From Perognathus longimembris pacificus (lineage: Eukaryota > Chordata > Mammalia > Rodentia > Heteromyidae), in contig NC_063162.1 in the NCBI RefSeq assembly GCF_023159225.1, forward strand, positions 103,184,094 to 103,248,093: 64,000 bases of DNA, in the 5' to 3' direction. The notes beneath the pieces are model-generated. The model saw only the letters and a list, made by a program, of their open reading frames with translations. It was not told the origin of the DNA and searched no databases. Below are positions 59,411 to 64,000 of the stretch, in pieces; the first letter of the stretch is position 1, and the number at the start of each line of letters is the position of its first letter. Position numbers and translations under genes: made by a program.

Positions 59411-60566
59411 AGGCTATGGCCATTTAAATGCAAAATAAATGTAGTTCATCTCCAAGAGTCCACAAAGTTGTAATAATTCCAACATTGTTCCAGAGTTCAA
59501 GTTCGAACTCTTAGTTGTGGGCCCTGTAAGTAATCAAAATCAAGCTAACTACACGTACGATAGATGTCACAGTGTAAGCACTTCCATCCCAGAAGGGAGG
59601 ATGGGGGGATAGCACAAAAGGTCAGACAAATGCAAGACTAAAGCAGAGAAGCACTGAACACTAAAACACTAAACCCTGAAGCTGCATGCCTGGCATCTGG
59701 GGCTTGTTGTCTTGTAATGTGAGATCCGGTGGCTTGGGAAGCCCTGCCACTATAGTCTTGCCAGTTGCAACCCACATGGCCTCTCTCTCAGGCTGGCTCC
59801 ATTCATTATCTAGTTTTCCTTAGTAGGTATTGCACCTTCTGGCTACCTCCAACATCCTGGGGTCTCTGTGACTGCTTAGGAGGATCTGCATTTCTAACAA
59901 GCTCCAGGTGAGGCTTGAACTGCTGTTCCACAGATGATACTCTGAGAAACAAAGGCTTACAGAGGGTCTCTTGCCCATATGCATACAGATTGTTAAAAAA
60001 AAAAAACAGGTGTGGGTATTGCTATCTACATTTATGACAGTTGTTAAATAAAGCAAAATGACTTTGGAAGAGAGAAATGTGAAAAAACATTAGTTCCCTC
60101 AGAATGCCTATGCACACAGTGTTTCTTATAACTGCTAATAACAATGCTTGGCAATTATGGGGCTCATTATACTTTCCAGGCTTCTTTGGTAACTCCTAAT
60201 TTGCTAACTCATAGATTTCTCTTGAAGAGAGGTAATGATTACTATCTTTGCACTATGGTCCAGTTAATTGTCTACAGTGTCTCCAAATCTATCACAATAT
60301 GCTGATGGCATAATACAAATTTAATTCAAGGCATCTCACAAGTGCTATGAGAATCTTAAACCAAGACCCCACATCAAGGCTCTGGCCTCTGTGTAGCCAT
60401 ACCATTGTCTTTATAAGATTTAGGAGATTTTTTTTGTTGAATAAGTACATACAGTCTGCAAAATATAGAGTATCTGTTATTGTACTGTTCTCTACCTTTG
60501 CTTCAGAGTGGAGAGATTATTGAGTTTTCTCAGGCTCATCTACAAAAAGTCTTCCAGAAATCATAC
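59411..60566 (+). other. intronic sequence with a MER5-like piece
   Basis: 59859-59950 (aggaggatctgcatttctaa, caagctccaggtgaggcttg) resembles the end of a MER5/hAT-Charlie element. The rest is unassigned. Confidence 0.4.
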
Positions 60567-60816
60567 AGTACAGTGACTTTTTAATTTAATTTAATTTTAA
60601 TTTTATTTTTTTCCAGTTCTGGGGCTTGGACTCAGGGCCTGAGCACTGTCCCTAGCTTCCTTTGTGCTCAAAGCTAGTGCTCTACCTCTTGAGCCACAGT
60701 GCCACTTCTGGCCTTTTCTATTTATGTGGTGCTGAGAAATCAAACCCAGGGCATCATGCATGCAAGGCAAGCACTCTACCACTAAGCCATATTCCCAGCC
60801 CAGTATAGTGACTTTT
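60567..60816 (-). mobile_element. IDL-Geo SINE, antisense, with target duplication
   Basis: agtacagtgactttt (60567-60581) and agtatagtgactttt (60802-60816) flank the reversed Geo and ID-like halves (atttatgtggtgctgagaaa, ctaagccatattcccagccc). Confidence 0.93.
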
Positions 60817-62409
60817 GATCTCACAAAAGTACAGAAAGTTAGAAAAATAGAGTCAGACAACACTACAATTATGGTCTCACAAAACTCCAAAAGAATGTGG
60901 AAAAGGGTAAGTGTCAAATCTGAAATATGGCTCCTAATGGAAGTTTTATGTGGATTCTAAGCATAGCTTTTCTTTTCCCTTGTCTGGATATAAGAAAATA
61001 AACATTAGTCCATCAAAATAATAAACAACCTAAAGCATCTCTTGCATCTATTTTTATTATAAATTTATTATCTTTAAGTAGCTGTACAAATGAGTTGCAA
61101 CTCAACATGTCAAGTTATGAGTACATGGATCTTGATTGATCTTACCTCTTTCATGTATTGATACATCGTCCTGGATATAGTCTTCAACATGTAAGATCAC
61201 TCTTTGCCATTATAATGTGTGTTGAAGTGGTGATTCCCAAAGCAGAAGTGTGGATGTTTTATAGCAAAGTTGAGTCACAGAAAGAATGGACATTCCAGAT
61301 TCTCCAGGGGAAGTCAACTGCCATGTTAGTGAGCCCTCAGACTTGCATTCAGCCTATGGACTGAGCTCTCCAGTTTTCATCCATACCCACTGGAGAATCG
61401 AGTCTCTGTGCCTACAGTCAAAATGGAAATGGAAGTGTACTTATAGGTTCAGTGTCAGCTGTCAGTGCATTCAGCTATAGTCTGTGGTCTCATGAGTGAC
61501 CTTGAGTCTGAACCCCTCAACTAAGCTGCTGGAGGATTCACAACCTTCAGAAACTATGTGACTGATACATGCTTTAAACAATGAAGTTCTGAATTGGTTT
61601 GGCACACAGCAACAGAAAACTACTAAGTACAATTAGGAGATAACAATTTGAAGTATATTTTCAGTTTTTAATTTAATTTTCTAAGTACCTTCTCAGACTA
61701 ATGTGAACAAGAAGAAAAAAAATTCTGCTCTTTTTAAAAAGCAAGAAACAAGTAAAACCTATGGACACACTAAATGTTAGTGTTCAAATGCAGAGTTAAT
61801 TGCAATGTAATGAAAGCCTAATTGAAAATTTTATTATGGCTATATAATTATATCTAAATGCTTCTGCCATAATTTCATTATTTTAATACATTATTCTCCC
61901 ATTAGAGTATAATAGTTACATTACCTTAAGTGCTGTAAAATTTAATAATCCTGGTTAAGAAGAACTAAGAATTGTGCTTTTTTTCTTCTAGTGAAAGAAA
62001 GATAGTAGGTTGTTTGAAGCTTTTAAACACTTTAAGTCTGACCTGCAGAAAGCAGCTTTAAAAAATGTCTTTGCATCAATTATATGGGGAAGGATTCCAC
62101 TGTTGCATCTCCATATATATTTACACAATATCTCAATCAATTTTGTCCCCTCTATTACAGTCTTTCCCCATGACATAAAAAATAGCATCCTCAATAGGAT
62201 TTCCTGTTTTCATAGCTGCAAATAAGCTACTTTGACAGTATTCAACCTCTTTACTCCTTGCCAGCACAACCCTCTGCTTTTAAAGCTTTATATACCCAAC
62301 AGGGTACCAAGAGAAAGGAGGGATGTTTCTTTTTCTTTCCAATGGTCCCTATTATTCTTCACATGTAGTTCTAATATTCTGCTCATGCAGACCCAGATGA
62401 AACTACTGA
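60817..62409. other. unique intronic sequence, AT-rich centre
   Basis: No gene. 61795-62200 is repeat-free and dense in TAAT/ATTA motifs, and is discussed as a possible conserved element. Confidence 0.4.
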
Positions 62410-62645
62410 AAAAGCAATGTTTTAGGAGAGGGGGAGCTGTGATGGAGTTTGAACTCAGTGCCTTGCACTTGCTAGAAAGGCACCTTACCACTTGACCCAC
62501 CATTTTTTTTTTTTGCTTTATTTTTCAAAAAGAGTCTCATTCTTTTTTTTTTTTTCTTTTTTGCCTCGGCAAGCCTGGATTGTAATCCTCCTATTTGTGC
62601 TTCCTGCTAAAGCTGGCATGACAGACACGTGCTACCACACCCTTA
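62410..62645 (-). mobile_element. older dimeric SINE, antisense
   Basis: The reversed ID-like half (gagtttgaactcagtgcctt, cttaccacttgacccacc) is followed by T-runs and the reversed B1-like half (gcaagcctggattgtaatcc, ctggcatgacagacacgtgc). No Geo monomer. Confidence 0.6.
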
Positions 62646-62950
62646 AAAACAAACATTTGAAAAGGGTACTAGTCATGTACTTAATGCATCAAAATTTTTC
62701 CTGTCATATTAAAAAAAATACATGTGCTGTCTCCAGAATTCTCTCTCTTACTTGTAAGAGTTCTTTAATTGTAAATTTTATGACAACAACCAAATAAATA
62801 CTTTGGGAAGACATATCCATACTGTGGATTAAGAATTCTATGTGGCTTATCATGTTGATAATCTATACCTAAATTACCTATGTCTATGATTTTACATATT
62901 GGATATAAACTAGTTGTAGTGCCCTTAAAAGAGGAGAACACTAAAAGCAT

Positions 62951-63088
62951 AAACAACCTGGGAGGGAGGAGGGAAGGTGGGAGGAGGTAACAAACATTAC
63001 AAGAAATGTATCCAATGCCTAACGTATGAAACTGTAACCTCTCTGTACATCAGTTTGTCAATTAAAAAAAAACAAACAAACAACCTGG
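62951..63088 (+). mobile_element. 116-bp L1 3' end with 11-bp target duplication
   Basis: aaacaacctgg at 62951-62961 and 63078-63088 bounds an insert holding only the G-rich tract, the last ~80 bases of the L1 3'UTR (gaaatgtatccaatgcctaa, ctctctgtacatcagtttgt) and an A-rich tail. Confidence 0.92.
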
Positions 63089-63099
63089 AAGCCTAACAG

Positions 63100-63390
63100 C
63101 CATGGGGCATGTCATGAAGCCCAAATTAGATGTAGGTGACTGCACAGAACTTTCCCCTGCTGCTCTTTTGGTTGCTAGCTCCTCCTCCTCTTCCTTACCT
63201 TCTCTCTCTCTCTCTCTTTGCTTCCCAGCTCAGGTTTGCTCTGCCACACACTTCTACAATGATATACTGTCTCCAAAGCAACAAGGACCGGCTGAGGGTG
63301 GGCTAGAACCTGCCACATGGTGAGTTAAAATAAAGATTTTTCTCTTTATCATTTAATTATCTTAAGCAGTTGGTATACTGATAGAAAACT
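63100..63390 (+). mobile_element. possible MaLR-type LTR 3' part
   Basis: gggctagaacctgccacatg, gtgagttaaaataaagattt and gatagaaaactattgcag recall the 3' end of MaLR LTRs. A short (CT)n lies at 63200-63219. Weak assignment. Confidence 0.35.
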
Positions 63391-63611
63391 ATTGCAGAGA
63401 AACTTTTTAATTTATTTTCATAATTTTGGTTTGCATTCAGATTTTATGATAGTTTCTGGAAACATTCAAATACTGAAGTTTTATGTTGCCAATTGGGTCT
63501 ATTTATTTTCCCCCTATGGTTTTATTCCTATGATGTTTATGGCTTACCAAGTCCATTGTCCTTTTGAGACTTAACCAATTCCATATATTTTTTAAAATTT
63601 TATTTTATTTT
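63391..63611. other. unique intronic sequence
   Basis: AT-rich, nothing recognised. Confidence 0.4.
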
Positions 63612-64000
63612 CAAGGTTAGCCTCTTCAACAAATGGTGCTGACAAAACTGGTTCAACACCTGTAACAAATTAAAACTAGATCCTTATATATCACACTTTA
63701 CCAAAATCAATTCCAAATGGATCAAAGACCTGAAGTAAAATCAGATACCCTGAAAACATTACAAGAAGCAATAGGAGAAACACTTGGGCTCCTTGGCACA
63801 GGATGAGACATTCTTAATAAAGGCCCAGAAACGCAACAAATCAAAGAAAGGTTGGACAAATGGAACTACATCAAACTGCAGCGATTCTGCAGGGCAAAGG
63901 ACATAGCTTACAAGATAAATAGAAAGCCCACAGATTGGGAGATCTTTACCAGCCATACAACAGACAAAGGCCTCATATCTAAAATATACACAGAACTCAA
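63612..64000 (+). mobile_element. 5'-truncated L1 (ORF2 part), runs off the window
   Basis: From ggttagcctcttcaacaaat on, it parallels 9769-10150 of the long L1 (tggttcaacacctg, gggctccttggcacaggat, aagcccacagattgggag) with small indels and frameshifts. It preserves Cys where the long L1 has TGA at 9810. Its 3' end is beyond the window. Confidence 0.93.

Overview
The window is a piece of mammalian (rodent) nuclear DNA with no operons or microbial genes. It reads as the inside of one large gene plus the retroelements that fill its introns. The only host coding sequence I can support is one 237-bp exon on the minus strand (26428-26664). It encodes the last two-fifths of a tetraspan protein that I recognise as LHFPL3, a LHFPL-family protein of the PMP22/claudin-like superfamily. 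Perfect splice signals flank it. The rest of the window is therefore taken as intron of LHFPL3: the intron before this exon lies at 26665-64000 and the intron after it at 1-26427. No sign of the first coding exon or the terminal coding exon was found here.

The SINEs suggest the host group. Many copies of a dimer with an ID-like (tRNA-Ala-derived) left half and a distinctive right half match what is known of IDL-Geo, reported as restricted to Geomyoidea (kangaroo rats, pocket mice, pocket gophers). A second abundant dimer joins a 7SL/B1-like left half to the same Geo right half. I infer a heteromyid or geomyid rodent but cannot name the species.

Layout. 1-3770: B1-Geo SINEs, a MIR, an old L1 fragment, a (TCC/TTC)n tract and a B1-like SINE. 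3773-11382: a structurally full-length but dead L1 in plus orientation (5'UTR with a YY1-like site, ORF1 and ORF2 with stops and frameshifts, G-rich 3'UTR, AT-repeat tail). A tiny second L1 is inserted in the start of its ORF2. 11383-26427: an L1MB-like 3' end, two 5'-truncated L1 3' ends with clear target-site duplications (13916-14632 and 16722-17426), SINEs, MIR remnants and unique intron. 26428-26770: the LHFPL3 exon, whose splice acceptor is abutted by a perfect (TC)52 tract. 26771-53300: more SINEs, old L1 pieces (including one inverted pair), MIRs, an old MaLR-like LTR and many microsatellites. 53302-55124: a 5'-inverted (twin-primed) L1 with SINEs in it. 55125-64000: SINEs, simple repeats, short L1 3' ends and a 5'-truncated L1 that runs off the window end.

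The elements depend on one another: L1 proteins supply the machinery that also moves the SINEs. This is visible as A-rich tails and duplicated target sites, and as insertions placed inside the tails or target duplications of earlier ones. I found no undescribed gene system. The observations most worth a second look are the microsatellite splice acceptor of LHFPL3, the nested L1 and SINE events, and the sharing of one Geo monomer by two SINE types.
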